Below, in pieces: positions 55,940 to 64,000 of a stretch of 64,000 nucleotides of DNA (its first letter is position 1; each line of letters starts with the position of its first letter). The stretch is from contig NZ_LT607750.1 in the NCBI RefSeq assembly GCF_900090235.1, positions 5,447,001 through 5,511,000 on the forward strand, in the 5' to 3' direction. Origin of the DNA: Micromonospora echinaurantiaca. Lineage in GTDB: Bacteria > Actinomycetota > Actinomycetes > Mycobacteriales > Micromonosporaceae. The notes beneath the pieces are model-generated. The model was not told the DNA's origin and made no database searches. It saw nothing but the letters and a program-made list of their open reading frames with translations. The position numbers were made by a program, and so were the translations under genes.

Positions 55940-56971
55940 ATGACGAACACCAGGACGCGGATCCCACAGGATCTCGACCGCAACCTTGCCCTCGACCTGG
56001 TCCGGGTCACCGAAGCCGCGGCGATGGCCGCCGGCCGGTGGGTCGGCCGGGGCGACAAGGAGGGCGGCGACGGGGCCGCCGTCGACGCGATGCGCAAGCT
56101 GATCAACTCGATCCCGATGCGGGGGGTCGTGGTGATCGGCGAGGGTGAGAAGGACAACGCGCCGATGCTGTTCAACGGCGAGGAGGTCGGCGACGGCACC
56201 GGCCCGGAGGTGGACGTCGCGGTCGACCCGATCGACGGCACCACCCTGATGAGCAAGGGCATGCCCAACGCCCTGGCGGTGCTCGCGGTCGCCGAGCGGG
56301 GGGCGATGTTCGACCCCAGCGCGGTCTTCTACATGGAGAAGCTCGCCGTCGGGCCGGTCTACGCCGACGTGGTGGACATCAACGCCGGGGTGGCCGAGAA
56401 CCTGCGTCGGATCGCCAAGGTCAAGGGCACCGACATCTCCGAGGTGACGGTCTGCGTCCTCGACCGGTCCCGGCACGACGACCTGGTGGCGCAGATCCGC
56501 CGGGCCGGCGCGGGCATCCGGTTCATCTCCGACGGGGACATCGCGGGCGCCATCGCCGCCGCCCGCGGCGAGTCGGACGTCGACGTGCTGATGGGCATCG
56601 GCGGTACGCCGGAGGGCATCACCGCCGCCTGCGCGCTCAAGTGCATGGGCGGGGCGATGCAGGCCAAGCTCTGGCCGCGCGACGACGAGGAGCGGGAGAA
56701 GGCGCTCGCCGCCGGGCACGACCTGGACCGGGTGCTCACCACCGACGACCTGGTCACCGGGGACAACTGCTTCTTCGTGGCCACCGGCGTCACCTCCGGC
56801 GACCTGCTGCGCGGGGTCCGCTACAAGGCGGGCGGGGCGTACACCCAGTCGATCGTGATGCGCTCGAAGAGCGGCACCATCCGCGTGATCGACTCGTACC
56901 ACCGGCTGGAGAAGCTGGCCCTCTACTCGGCCGTCGACTTCGACGGCCGTCCGCTGGCCGAGCAGGAGTGA
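55940..56971 (+). CDS. glpX: Class II fructose-1,6-bisphosphatase
   Basis: Gluconeogenic phosphatase (343 aa). The metal/substrate motif [12 protein letters not shown] and [11 protein letters not shown] are intact, with [20 protein letters not shown] in the second half. Start ATG 55940 has GAGGAGG upstream. The stop overlaps the following transporter start as GTGA. Confidence 0.96.
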   Translation: MTNTRTRIPQDLDRNLALDLVRVTEAAAMAAGRWVGRGDKEGGDGAAVDAMRKLINSIPMRGVVVIGEGEKDNAPMLFNGEEVGDGTGPEVDVAVDPIDGTTLMSKGMPNALAVLAVAERGAMFDPSAVFYMEKLAVGPVYADVVDINAGVAENLRRIAKVKGTDISEVTVCVLDRSRHDDLVAQIRRAGAGIRFISDGDIAGAIAAARGESDVDVLMGIGGTPEGITAACALKCMGGAMQAKLWPRDDEEREKALAAGHDLDRVLTTDDLVTGDNCFFVATGVTSGDLLRGVRYKAGGAYTQSIVMRSKSGTIRVIDSYHRLEKLALYSAVDFDGRPLAEQE

Positions 56972-57939
56972 GCGCCGCCGGGACGACGGTCCGACCCGTC
57001 CCGCCGGCGACCCGCCGGATCGTCGGGGTGGGCTTGGCGATCGCCTCCGGGGTCGCCGTGGCCGTGCAGTCCCGGATCAACGGCGAGTTGGGCGTACGGC
57101 TGGCCGACGGCATCGCCGCCGCGGTGGTCTCCTTCGGGCTGGGCCTGCTGGTGCTGCTGGTGCTGGTGCCCGCCACCCCGACCGGGCGGCGCGGGCTGGC
57201 CGCCCTGCGCCGCGCGCTGGCGGCCGGCGAACTGCGGCCGGTGCAGTGCCTGGGCGGGGTCTGCGGCGCGTTCCTGGTGGCCACCCAGGGGCTGACCATC
57301 GGCGCCCTCGGCGTGGCGGTCTTCACCGTGGCGGTGGTCGCCGGCCAGTCGGCGAGCAGCCTGGCCGTTGACCGCGCCGGGGTCGGCCCGGCCGGCCGGC
57401 AGCCGGTCACCGGTCAACGGCTGGCCGGCGCCGGGCTGACCGTGGTCGCCGTGCTGCTCGCCGTCGGCGACCGGTTCGGCGACCCGGCCGCGCTGGCGCT
57501 GGCCGTGCTGCCGCTGCTCGCCGGGGTGGCCATCGCCTGGCAGCAGGCGGTCAACGGCCGGGTACGGGTGGCCACCGGCAGCGCGCTGACCGCCACCCTG
57601 GTCAATTTCACCGCGGGCACGCTGGCGCTGCTCGTCACGTTCGCCGTCGACCTGGCGGTACGCGGCCGCCCGGCCGGCGGGCTGCCCACCGAGCCCTGGC
57701 TCTATCTCGGCGGCCCGATCGGCATCGTGTTCATCGCCGTCGCCGCCGCGATCGTCCGGTTCACCGGCGTGCTGCTGCTCGGCCTGGCCACCATCGCCGG
57801 TCAGGTGGTCGGCGCGGTGGTGGTCGACGTGGTGCTGCCCACCGCGGCCTCGCACCCCGGCCCGGCCACCCTGCTGGGCGCGGCGCTGACCCTGGCCGCG
57901 GTGGTGGTGGCCGCCGTCGGCCCACCAGTGCGCCGGTAG
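56968..57939 (+). CDS. DMT-superfamily membrane protein (DUF606/YdcZ type, duplicated)
   Basis: A 323-residue protein with about ten hydrophobic segments, in two homologous halves: the first begins [21 protein letters not shown] and the second [20 protein letters not shown]. This is the fused form of the YdcZ family, where single-half proteins usually act in pairs. The substrate is unknown. The GTG start overlaps the glpX stop. Confidence 0.85.
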   Translation: MSAAGTTVRPVPPATRRIVGVGLAIASGVAVAVQSRINGELGVRLADGIAAAVVSFGLGLLVLLVLVPATPTGRRGLAALRRALAAGELRPVQCLGGVCGAFLVATQGLTIGALGVAVFTVAVVAGQSASSLAVDRAGVGPAGRQPVTGQRLAGAGLTVVAVLLAVGDRFGDPAALALAVLPLLAGVAIAWQQAVNGRVRVATGSALTATLVNFTAGTLALLVTFAVDLAVRGRPAGGLPTEPWLYLGGPIGIVFIAVAAAIVRFTGVLLLGLATIAGQVVGAVVVDVVLPTAASHPGPATLLGAALTLAAVVVAAVGPPVRR

Positions 57940-57994
57940 CCGCCGGTCAGGTGTCGCTCCGGCCCGCTGAGCGGGCGGATCGGATGCCCGTGGA

Positions 57995-58924
57995 TCAGAC
58001 ACTGGTCGGGTGCGGGGCGGGCAGGGTGGCGGCGAGGGCGTCGTCGAGCGGCGTGGGGTCGATGCCGAAGGTGGCCGTGGCGGCCGTGGAGTCCAGCACG
58101 AACGGCCCGGCGAACTGGTAGGCCACCTCGCGCATCTCCTTCGCCGTCGGGTCGAACAACCCGCCCAGCCACAGCACCGGCCCGGGCATCCGGGTGAGCT
58201 TCGGCGCGGGCGCCCCGGCCAGGGCCGCCGCCCGGGTGGCCAGTTCCCGGATCGAAACCGCCGGCGCCGTCGGCACGTGCCAGGCCCGCCCCCAGCCACG
58301 CTCGTCCGTGGCCACGGCCACCAGCGTCCGGGCCACGTCCCCGACGTACGTCCAGCTGTGCGGCGCGTCCAGGTCGGCCGGCACCAGCGCCCGCTTGCCG
58401 GCCGCCACCCGGGGCAGCACCAGCATGTTCACCATCGACTGCGCGCCGGCGCCCAGGTAGTCGGAGCCCCGCACCTCGGTGACCCGGACCCGACCGGCCC
58501 GGTGCGCGGCCAGCGCGTCCGTCCACATCCGCACCCGGACCTGCCCCTTCACGCTGTTCGGCCGCAGCGGCGTCGACTCCGTCATCGGCGCGTCCACCGG
58601 GCCGTAGCCGTAGAGGTTGCCGACCGTGGCCAGCACCGCACCGCTGCGCTCGGCGGCGGCGAGCATCGCGCCGGCCAACGGCGGCCAGTCGGTGGTCCAC
58701 CGGTGGTAGGCCGGGTTCGCGCAGTTGTAGAGCGCCGCCGCGCCGGTGGCCAGCTCGGCCAGCCGCCCGGCGTCCGTGGCGTCCGCCGCGATCCGCTCGA
58801 CGCCCGGGTGCGCCGGCCCGCCGCCCCGGCGGGTCACCAGCCGCACTCGCTCCCCCCGGTCGGCGAGCAGTCGGGCGGTGGCCGAGCCGACGGGGCCGGC
58901 GCCGACGATCAGGTGCAGTGCCAT
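57995..58924 (-). CDS. NAD-dependent epimerase/dehydratase-like oxidoreductase
   Basis: A 309-residue extended-type SDR. The nucleotide motif LIVGAGPVGSATA is GxGxxG near the start, but the usual catalytic YxxxK is not evident (GNLYGYGP occupies the region), so it may be an atypical SDR with another role. GGAGGAACTCTG precedes the ATG. It is divergent from the TetR gene, with two TetR-type operators between them, so it is the likely regulatory target. Confidence 0.85.
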   Translation of the reverse strand: MALHLIVGAGPVGSATARLLADRGERVRLVTRRGGGPAHPGVERIAADATDAGRLAELATGAAALYNCANPAYHRWTTDWPPLAGAMLAAAERSGAVLATVGNLYGYGPVDAPMTESTPLRPNSVKGQVRVRMWTDALAAHRAGRVRVTEVRGSDYLGAGAQSMVNMLVLPRVAAGKRALVPADLDAPHSWTYVGDVARTLVAVATDERGWGRAWHVPTAPAVSIRELATRAAALAGAPAPKLTRMPGPVLWLGGLFDPTAKEMREVAYQFAGPFVLDSTAATATFGIDPTPLDDALAATLPAPHPTSV

Positions 58925-58954
58925 CAGAGTTCCTCCAGAGCGGTCGTACGTTCC

Positions 58955-59022
58955 GAGAGCGCTGCTCTCACTCGGGCATCAGCATGACCCGTTCTCGCCG
59001 ACTCCGTCAAGAGCACTGCTCT
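58955..59022. promoter_or_regulatory. Pair of TetR-type operators (AGAGC-N3-GCTCT)
   Basis: AGAGCGCTGCTCT (58956-58968) and AGAGCACTGCTCT (59010-59022) are perfect inverted repeats of the same sequence. They lie 54 bases apart in the region shared by the divergent oxidoreductase and TetR genes. A half site GCGCTCTC at 59035-59042 precedes the TetR start. Confidence 0.85.
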
Positions 59023-59061
59023 CGATTTTGATCCGCGCTCTCATCGTGGCAGGGTGGTCCC

Positions 59062-59760
59062 ATGTCCGCGTCCTCGATCCGCGCCCGGGTCCGCGCCGAG
59101 ATGATCGACGAGATCAAGGCGGTGGCCCGACGGCACCTGGCCACCGACGGCGCCAACCTCTCCCTCCGGGCGGTGGCCCGCGACATGGGCATGGTCTCGT
59201 CGGCGATCTACCGCTACTTCCCCAGCCGGGACGACCTGCTCACCGCGCTGATCATCGAGGCGTACGACGCGCTCGGCACTGCGGTGGAGGCGGCGGACGC
59301 CGGCTGTGACCGCCTCGACCTGCGCGGGCGTTGGCACGCGGCCTGCCGGGCGGCCCGCCGCTGGGCACTCGCCCATCCCGCCGAGTACGCGCTGCTCTAC
59401 GGCAGCCCGGTGCCCGGTTACGCCGCTCCCGACGACACCATCGGGCCAGCCCAGCGGCCACCGCTGACCCTGGTCGGCATCCTCCGGGACGGGTTCGCCG
59501 CCGGCCGGATCGATCCGCCGCCGGCCACCGAGCCGGCCGACCCGCTCCGCGCCGACCTGGCGGAGATGTCCACACTGGTGGGCGGCGGTGTGCCGGAGGC
59601 CCTGCTGGCCCGGGGCATGGCCGGCTGGACCCAGCTCTTCGGGCTGATCAGCTTCGAGCTGTTCGGCCGGATCAACCGCGCGCTCCCGCACCGGGACGAC
59701 TACTTCGATCACCAGATCGCGCTGATGGCCGACCTCATCGGCCTGCCCCGCACGACCTGA
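59062..59760 (+). CDS. TetR-family transcriptional regulator (WHG-domain type)
   Basis: A 232-residue repressor. The N-terminal HTH is LSLRAVARDMGMVSSAIYRYFPSRDDLL. The ligand domain has RWALAHPAEYALLYGSPVPGY, typical of the WHG-type C-terminal domain. CAGGGT lies six bases before the ATG, so the transcript may be leaderless. It most likely represses itself and the divergent oxidoreductase gene through the operators at 58955-59022. Confidence 0.93.
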   Translation: MSASSIRARVRAEMIDEIKAVARRHLATDGANLSLRAVARDMGMVSSAIYRYFPSRDDLLTALIIEAYDALGTAVEAADAGCDRLDLRGRWHAACRAARRWALAHPAEYALLYGSPVPGYAAPDDTIGPAQRPPLTLVGILRDGFAAGRIDPPPATEPADPLRADLAEMSTLVGGGVPEALLARGMAGWTQLFGLISFELFGRINRALPHRDDYFDHQIALMADLIGLPRTT

Positions 59761-59813
59761 CCCGAGCGGCCGGCTACGACGCCCAGCCCGGCTGGACCGG
59801 CCCGGGGCACCAC

Positions 59814-61406
59814 TTAGTCGTACGAGGCGAGTGCCGGGTAGGGCGGATCGGCCGTCCCCCGAGGGTCCGACGGCTGCACCAGCCGAGCGGCCCGGCGCAC
59901 CAGCACCAGCCCCGGCACGGTTGCGACGACGGCCAGCAGCACGGTCATCCAGGTGCGCGGCGGCGTGCCCAGCACCCATCCGGCAGCCGGTACGCCCACC
60001 AGCGCGACGGTCAGCAGGAAGGCCCGGAACACCGCGCCCGACCAGCCGTCCTGGGCGCCCCGGTGCCACGTGACCACGAGCGGGACGAACGCGGCCAGCG
60101 CGCCGAGCGCCGCCACCACACCCACTGCCAACACCGTGCCGAAGTCATCGGACCTGGACCAGCCCGTCGCCAGCAGCAGGACGACCGGGAGCATCGCCAC
60201 GAGACCGGCGAGCCCCCAACCGGCTCCGCGACCGAGCCGACGCAGCGCGGCGTGGGCGGCCGCCACCAGCACCAGGAACCCGAGCGTCAACGCCAGCGCG
60301 GCAGCCAGCAGCGCGTCCGTCTGCCGCTGCTCCGGCGCGACCTCGCCGAGCGTCGGTGGACCGTCCCGGAATGGGCCGGCGAACCCCTCGGACGATGGGA
60401 AACCGATCCGCTCCCACCGGCCGTCCGCGCGGCGCACCAGGTATCCGTCCCGGCCGTTCGCGACCACCACCAGGTGGCCACCGTCCGCCCCGGCCGCCAC
60501 CGCGAGCTGACGGGACGAGAAGTGCTTCCCCACATCGCCCGGATCCGGGTAGCGGCGGGCCAGCGTCTCGCGCTGCGCGTCCGAGATCTCCCAGGCCATC
60601 CGCCAGGTCCGGCCCGCGTCGTCGCTCTCTTCCACCCGAAGATGCCCGACGACCACCCGGTAGCACCGGGCCGGCACGTCCGGCACGCATCCCATCCGCC
60701 GTGGTTCGTCCCGCCGCTCGTGCAGCTGCCGTCGCTCCGCCTCCGCGGGTTCCCGCCACCCCGCCGCCCCGTCGTCGCTGACCGACCACGCCCACTGCGA
60801 AGGTTCCTGTGGCCAGTTGCCGGCGAAGCCGCCGCCGGTGGCGACCGCCGGCCGGCCGTCGACGACCGCCGCGGCGAGGGCGTAGGGGTAGTGCACGGCG
60901 CTGGTCGCGGCGACCGCGAACATGGCCGTCGGCAGTACCACCAGCAGGCGGACCAACCGGGCCGAGCGGTACCGCAGCGGAGCCCGGCGCGCCCGCGTCC
61001 AGCCCCACCAGGACAGCAGGAGGGCGGGCAGGGTGAGCAGGTCGGTGGGGTCGGTCCGGACGAGGGACGGCCCGGCGACCGCCGTCCACGCCGCCGACGC
61101 GAGTTCGGCCGGGTAGGCGTGGGACTTGACAGCGGTGAAGCCGACGCCGACGAGGCCGAACCCGACCGCGACGACGGTCCGGTCCGGCAGCCGTGGCGCC
61201 GCCAGCGTGATCAGCGCCGCGACCAGTGGGGGCGCGAGCACCAGGCCGGCGACGTCGCTGAGCTTGCCGGTCGCCGGGCCGGGGAAGGCCGCCTTCAACA
61301 CGTGATCGTTGATCAGCAGCAGGGCCAGACCGGCGAGCGTCACCGGGTGGACCAGCCAGGCCAGGGCCGCGGGTGCGCCGTCGCGCGGGGGTACGGGGGC
61401 GCTCAT
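59814..61406 (-). CDS. Large polytopic membrane protein with extracytoplasmic domain (530 aa)
   Basis: About five hydrophobic segments precede a soluble domain (about 185-345). That domain contains repeated strand-turn segments (VVGHLRVEESDDAGRTWRMAWEI, HLVVVANGRDGYLVRRADGRWERI) similar to BNR/sialidase-like beta-propeller blades. Several more hydrophobic segments follow. No known family assigned. The stop TAA is one of very few in this window. It is a single gene. Confidence 0.75.
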   Translation of the reverse strand: MSAPVPPRDGAPAALAWLVHPVTLAGLALLLINDHVLKAAFPGPATGKLSDVAGLVLAPPLVAALITLAAPRLPDRTVVAVGFGLVGVGFTAVKSHAYPAELASAAWTAVAGPSLVRTDPTDLLTLPALLLSWWGWTRARRAPLRYRSARLVRLLVVLPTAMFAVAATSAVHYPYALAAAVVDGRPAVATGGGFAGNWPQEPSQWAWSVSDDGAAGWREPAEAERRQLHERRDEPRRMGCVPDVPARCYRVVVGHLRVEESDDAGRTWRMAWEISDAQRETLARRYPDPGDVGKHFSSRQLAVAAGADGGHLVVVANGRDGYLVRRADGRWERIGFPSSEGFAGPFRDGPPTLGEVAPEQRQTDALLAAALALTLGFLVLVAAAHAALRRLGRGAGWGLAGLVAMLPVVLLLATGWSRSDDFGTVLAVGVVAALGALAAFVPLVVTWHRGAQDGWSGAVFRAFLLTVALVGVPAAGWVLGTPPRTWMTVLLAVVATVPGLVLVRRAARLVQPSDPRGTADPPYPALASYD

Positions 61407-61472
61407 GCCGTCACGGTCCCAGCGGCCGGTCGCGATCGGGACACGGGCCGGCCGTGATTGCGTAGCGTCCGC

Positions 61473-62441
61473 TCAGGTGCCGTCGGAGGAGTGCCCGGGG
61501 AAGAGGTGCGCGCTCGGGTCGATGGCCACCGCCGCGTTGTTGATCGCGGTGGCTGCCTCGCCGAAGCCGGTGGCGATCAGCCGCACCTTGCCCGGGTACT
61601 CGGTGATGTCGCCAGCCGCGAAGATCCGGGGCAGGTTGGTCGCCATCGCGCTGTCCACCACGATGTGCCGACGGTCCAGCCGCAGTCCCCACTCGGCGAG
61701 CGGCCCGAGGTCGGCGGTGAAGCCGAGCGCCGCGATCACGGTGTCCACCGGCAGGGTCTCGGCGGCACCGCCGCGTACGGTGATCTCGGCGCCGGTCACC
61801 GAACCGTCGCCGTGCAGCCGGGTCACCTCGGCGTTGACCACCACCCGTACCGGCAGCGCCAGCACCCGGGCCACCGTGGCGGCGTGTGCCCGGAACTTCT
61901 CCCGGCGGTGCACCAGGGTCACCGACCGGGCCAGCGGCTCGAGGGTGGCCGCCCAGTCGAACGCCGAGTCGCCGCCGCCGACGATCAGCACGTCCCGCCC
62001 GGCCAGTTCGGCCGGCTGCGGTACGAAGTAGACGATCCCGGCGCCGACGAAGTGCTCGGCGACCGGCAGCGGGCGGGGTGTGAAGCTGCCCAGCCCGCCG
62101 GTGATGACGACCGCGCCGCAGCTCACCTGCTCGCCACCGGCGAGCCCGAGCACCGGCCGCTCGCCGGCGTAGCTGAGCTTCTCGGCCCGGGTGCCGAGCA
62201 GGTAGAGCGGGTCGAACGGGGCGGCCTGGGCGACCAGGTTCGTCACCAGGTCCCGCCCCTTGATCGACGGAAAGCCGGCCACGTCGTGGATGAGCTTCTC
62301 CGGGTACATGGCGGTGATCTGCCCGCCGGGCTCCGGCAGCGCGTCGACCACCGCGACCGACAACCCACGGAACCCGGCGTAGTACGCCGCGAACAGCCCG
62401 GCCGGGCCGGCCCCGATCACCGCGACATCGACCTCACGCAT
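61473..62441 (-). CDS. Ferredoxin-NADP reductase, thioredoxin-reductase-like type
   Basis: A 322-residue flavoenzyme. FAD motif GAGPAGLFAAYYAG is at 10-23, NADPH motif VLIVGGGDSAFDWA near 152-165, and the C-terminal ATNLPRIFAAGDI. The redox CxxC of true thioredoxin reductases is absent, and PEPGGQITAMYPEKLIHDVAGFP is typical of the TrxR-like FNR group. It passes electrons between NADPH and ferredoxin. Confidence 0.92.
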   Translation of the reverse strand: MREVDVAVIGAGPAGLFAAYYAGFRGLSVAVVDALPEPGGQITAMYPEKLIHDVAGFPSIKGRDLVTNLVAQAAPFDPLYLLGTRAEKLSYAGERPVLGLAGGEQVSCGAVVITGGLGSFTPRPLPVAEHFVGAGIVYFVPQPAELAGRDVLIVGGGDSAFDWAATLEPLARSVTLVHRREKFRAHAATVARVLALPVRVVVNAEVTRLHGDGSVTGAEITVRGGAAETLPVDTVIAALGFTADLGPLAEWGLRLDRRHIVVDSAMATNLPRIFAAGDITEYPGKVRLIATGFGEAATAINNAAVAIDPSAHLFPGHSSDGT

Positions 62442-62558
62442 GGGCGTACCGTCGCTTTCCGCTCACGGATCTACGCGTGCTGATCCCGACGGTAGGGCCG
62501 CCGGCCGGCCCGGGCAAGCACGTCCCACCACGCCGCGCGGGCGGCGCCGGCGCCCTGG

Positions 62559-63212
62559 TCAGGGCAGGGTGAGCGAGGACTCGGAGTGGTAGGGGCCACC
62601 GAGGTCGGGGCGGCGGCGCCGGAAGACGATCGCGGCCACCACCCCGCCGAGCAGCCCGAACAGGTGCCCCTGCCAGGAGATCCGGTCGTCGGTGGGAAGG
62701 ATGCCGACCAGTTGCCAGCCGTAGAGCAGGCCGACCAGCAGGAAGACCGCGAAGTTCCACCAGCTGCGCTCGACGATGCCCCGGGTGAGCAGGATGCCGA
62801 GGTAGCCGAAGATCACTCCGCTGGCCCCCACCACCACCGAGTTGGGCGAGCCGGTGAACCACACCCCGAGCCCGCTGACCAGCACGATCACCAGAGTGGA
62901 CCAGAGGAACCGGCGGGCGCCCGCGGCGAGCACGAAGGTGCCGAGCAGGATCAGCGGGATGCTGTTGCTGTAGAGGTGGTCGAAGCCGTGGTGCAGGAAC
63001 GGTGAGAAGAAGACCCCGTCCAGCCCGTCGATCCGCTGCGGGATGATCCCGGCGGCGGCGTCCAGCCCGAAGGCCAGGCCCTGGTCGGCGGCCTCGACGA
63101 GGAAGAGGAACGGCACCACCGCGCACATGGCGACGAAGGCCCGGCCGAGCGCCGCGTAGAACGCCTCGGTGCCGAACCGGTGCGGGTCGCCGCTTCCGGG
63201 GAGCAGGGTCAC
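62559..63212 (-). CDS. Rhomboid-family intramembrane serine protease
   Basis: A 217-residue protein with six hydrophobic segments. The catalytic Ser131 lies in GASGVIFGYLG and His183 in SWQGHLFGLLGG; HHGFDHLYSN (74-83) in the second helix provides the oxyanion His/Asn. All functional positions are intact, so an active protease is expected. GTG 63212 has GGAGG directly upstream. Substrates are unknown. Confidence 0.93.
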   Translation of the reverse strand: MTLLPGSGDPHRFGTEAFYAALGRAFVAMCAVVPFLFLVEAADQGLAFGLDAAAGIIPQRIDGLDGVFFSPFLHHGFDHLYSNSIPLILLGTFVLAAGARRFLWSTLVIVLVSGLGVWFTGSPNSVVVGASGVIFGYLGILLTRGIVERSWWNFAVFLLVGLLYGWQLVGILPTDDRISWQGHLFGLLGGVVAAIVFRRRRPDLGGPYHSESSLTLP

Positions 63213-63279
63213 CCTCCAATGGCTATCAGCAATCGCCGGCCACCGCCACTCACGGCCCGGTCCGCGGACGCGGAACGGC

Positions 63280-63311
63280 GGCGGGGCGGGTGGTAGGCCA
63301 CCCGCCCCGCC
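63280..63311 (-). terminator. Terminator hairpin
   Basis: Perfect 14-bp stem GGCGGGGCGGGTGG / CCACCCGCCCCGCC with a TAGG loop, 12 bases after the stop of the transglycosylase gene. Confidence 0.9.
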
Positions 63312-63323
63312 GACCAGGATCGA

Positions 63324-64000
63324 TCAGTACCAGCCCACGTCCTGCGAGTGCGCCCACGCCTTGCAGGGAGTGCCGTAGCGGCCCTCGATGTAGCCGAGGC
63401 CCCACTTGATCTGGGTGGCCGGGTTGGTCCGCCAGTCGTCGGCGACCGAGCCCATCTTGCTGCCCGGCAGCGCCTGGGGGATGCCGTACGCCCCGGAGGA
63501 GGGATTCTCGGCCTTGTGGTTCCAGCCGCTCTCCTTGTCCCAGAGCTTGTTCAGGCAGGGGAACTGGTCGATCTTGAAGCCGGCGTCGAGCGTCAGCGCG
63601 CAACCGACCTTCCGGTTGCCGCTGAACTCGGCGCAGGACGCCGGGATCGGCCCGTCGTACGGCTTGCTCTCCGCCGCCTTGCGCTCCGCCTCTTCCCGCG
63701 CCTTCTTCCGCGACGCCGCGGCGGCCTCGGCCTCGCGGGCCCGCTTGGCGGCCTCCTTGGCGGCCGCCTCCGCGCGCAGCTTGGCCTGGTACTCGGCGGC
63801 CCGCTGCTTGGCGGACTCCACCTGATGGGCAGCCTGCCGCTCGCGCTGGTAGTCGAACTCGGCCTGCTCGACCGCGACTCCGGCCTGCGCGGTCAGGCCC
63901 TGCTGCTGGGTCTCCCGGTCTTCGCCCAGGTAGAAACCGCCGGCAACGCCCACGGAGAGCAGCGCGACAGCGGCCGTGCGGGCGCCGAACCGGCTCCACA
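63324..64000 (-). CDS. Lytic transglycosylase-like secreted protein (N-terminus outside window)
   Basis: The last 225 residues are visible. An N-terminal membrane segment (ALLSVGVAGGFYLG) precedes a long Ala/Lys/Glu-rich coiled coil (about 45-115 of the visible part). The C-terminal SLT-like domain has KESGWNHKAENPSSGAYGIPQALPG with the likely catalytic Glu, and the end KWGLGYIEGRYGTPCKAWAHSQ. Such proteins cleave peptidoglycan glycan strands; resuscitation-promoting factors have a related fold. The frame stays open to the window end, so the start codon and possibly a longer N-terminus are missing. Confidence 0.85.
   Translation of the reverse strand, partial: WSRFGARTAAVALLSVGVAGGFYLGEDRETQQQGLTAQAGVAVEQAEFDYQRERQAAHQVESAKQRAAEYQAKLRAEAAAKEAAKRAREAEAAAASRKKAREEAERKAAESKPYDGPIPASCAEFSGNRKVGCALTLDAGFKIDQFPCLNKLWDKESGWNHKAENPSSGAYGIPQALPGSKMGSVADDWRTNPATQIKWGLGYIEGRYGTPCKAWAHSQDVGWY

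Overview
The window is chromosomal DNA of a high-GC actinomycete, most likely Micromonosporaceae (Micromonospora-like). The reasons are near-uniform high GC, many GTG starts, dense 4-base stop/start overlaps (ATGA or GTGA), leaderless starts behind TAGGGT-type -10 boxes, a class-F-type sortase tail, and the actinobacterial mazG-eno-ftsB-DUF501-ppx gene order. No prophage, CRISPR array, rRNA operon or intact insertion sequence was seen. One tRNA is present, tRNA-Leu(UAA), the counterpart of Streptomyces bldA.

Layout. 1-1.1 kb: 3' end of a sortase and a small secreted protein. 1.1-6.05 kb: a three-gene operon for the osmolyte N-acetylglutaminylglutamine amide (amidotransferase, GNAT/ATP-grasp synthetase, M42-type peptidase). 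6.05-15 kb: RNase Z behind an unusual leader, an acetyltransferase, an HtrA-like protease, cystathionine beta-synthase, YkvA, two paralogous SGNH hydrolases and a thiolase. 15-20.5 kb: two Bax-inhibitor-1-like membrane proteins, tRNA-Leu, a GT-C-like membrane protein and a type II NADH dehydrogenase. 20.6-25.1 kb: a DUF4129/MoxR/DUF58 operon on the minus strand. 25.2-29.5 kb: uracil-DNA glycosylase, dienelactone hydrolase, a PadR/HAAS pair and a LysE exporter. 29.5-43 kb: ppx, a short argA-type acetyltransferase, DUF501, ftsB, eno, nudC, a DUF885 peptidase, mazG, a SurA-like lipoprotein and mfd. 43-64 kb: a fused cyclase, an LD-carboxypeptidase-like protein, ppc, rmuC, ispH, xseA/xseB, lipoproteins, glpX, a TetR/oxidoreductase pair, a ferredoxin-NADP reductase, a rhomboid and a partial lytic transglycosylase.

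The most unusual signal is in the junctions between genes. Two unrelated repeat families (80 bp at 4743-4826 and 11875-12108; 59 bp at 21162-21386) lie inside operons. Each unit is a complete mini-ORF that starts on the 4-base overlap with the previous stop and ends on the overlap with the next start. Every unit length is 3n+2 (80, 71, 59, 44), so unbroken chains of RTGA stop/start overlaps connect the real genes. Separately, three families of long intergenic palindromes occur: GATCATGA type at 15055, 37252 and 52211; CCTGGATGTAGTGG type at 13081 and 43081; and a single one at 44190.

Most other genes are ordinary housekeeping genes. Strong inverted-repeat terminators separate several convergent or tandem units, and clear operator-like palindromes precede the TetR and PadR genes.
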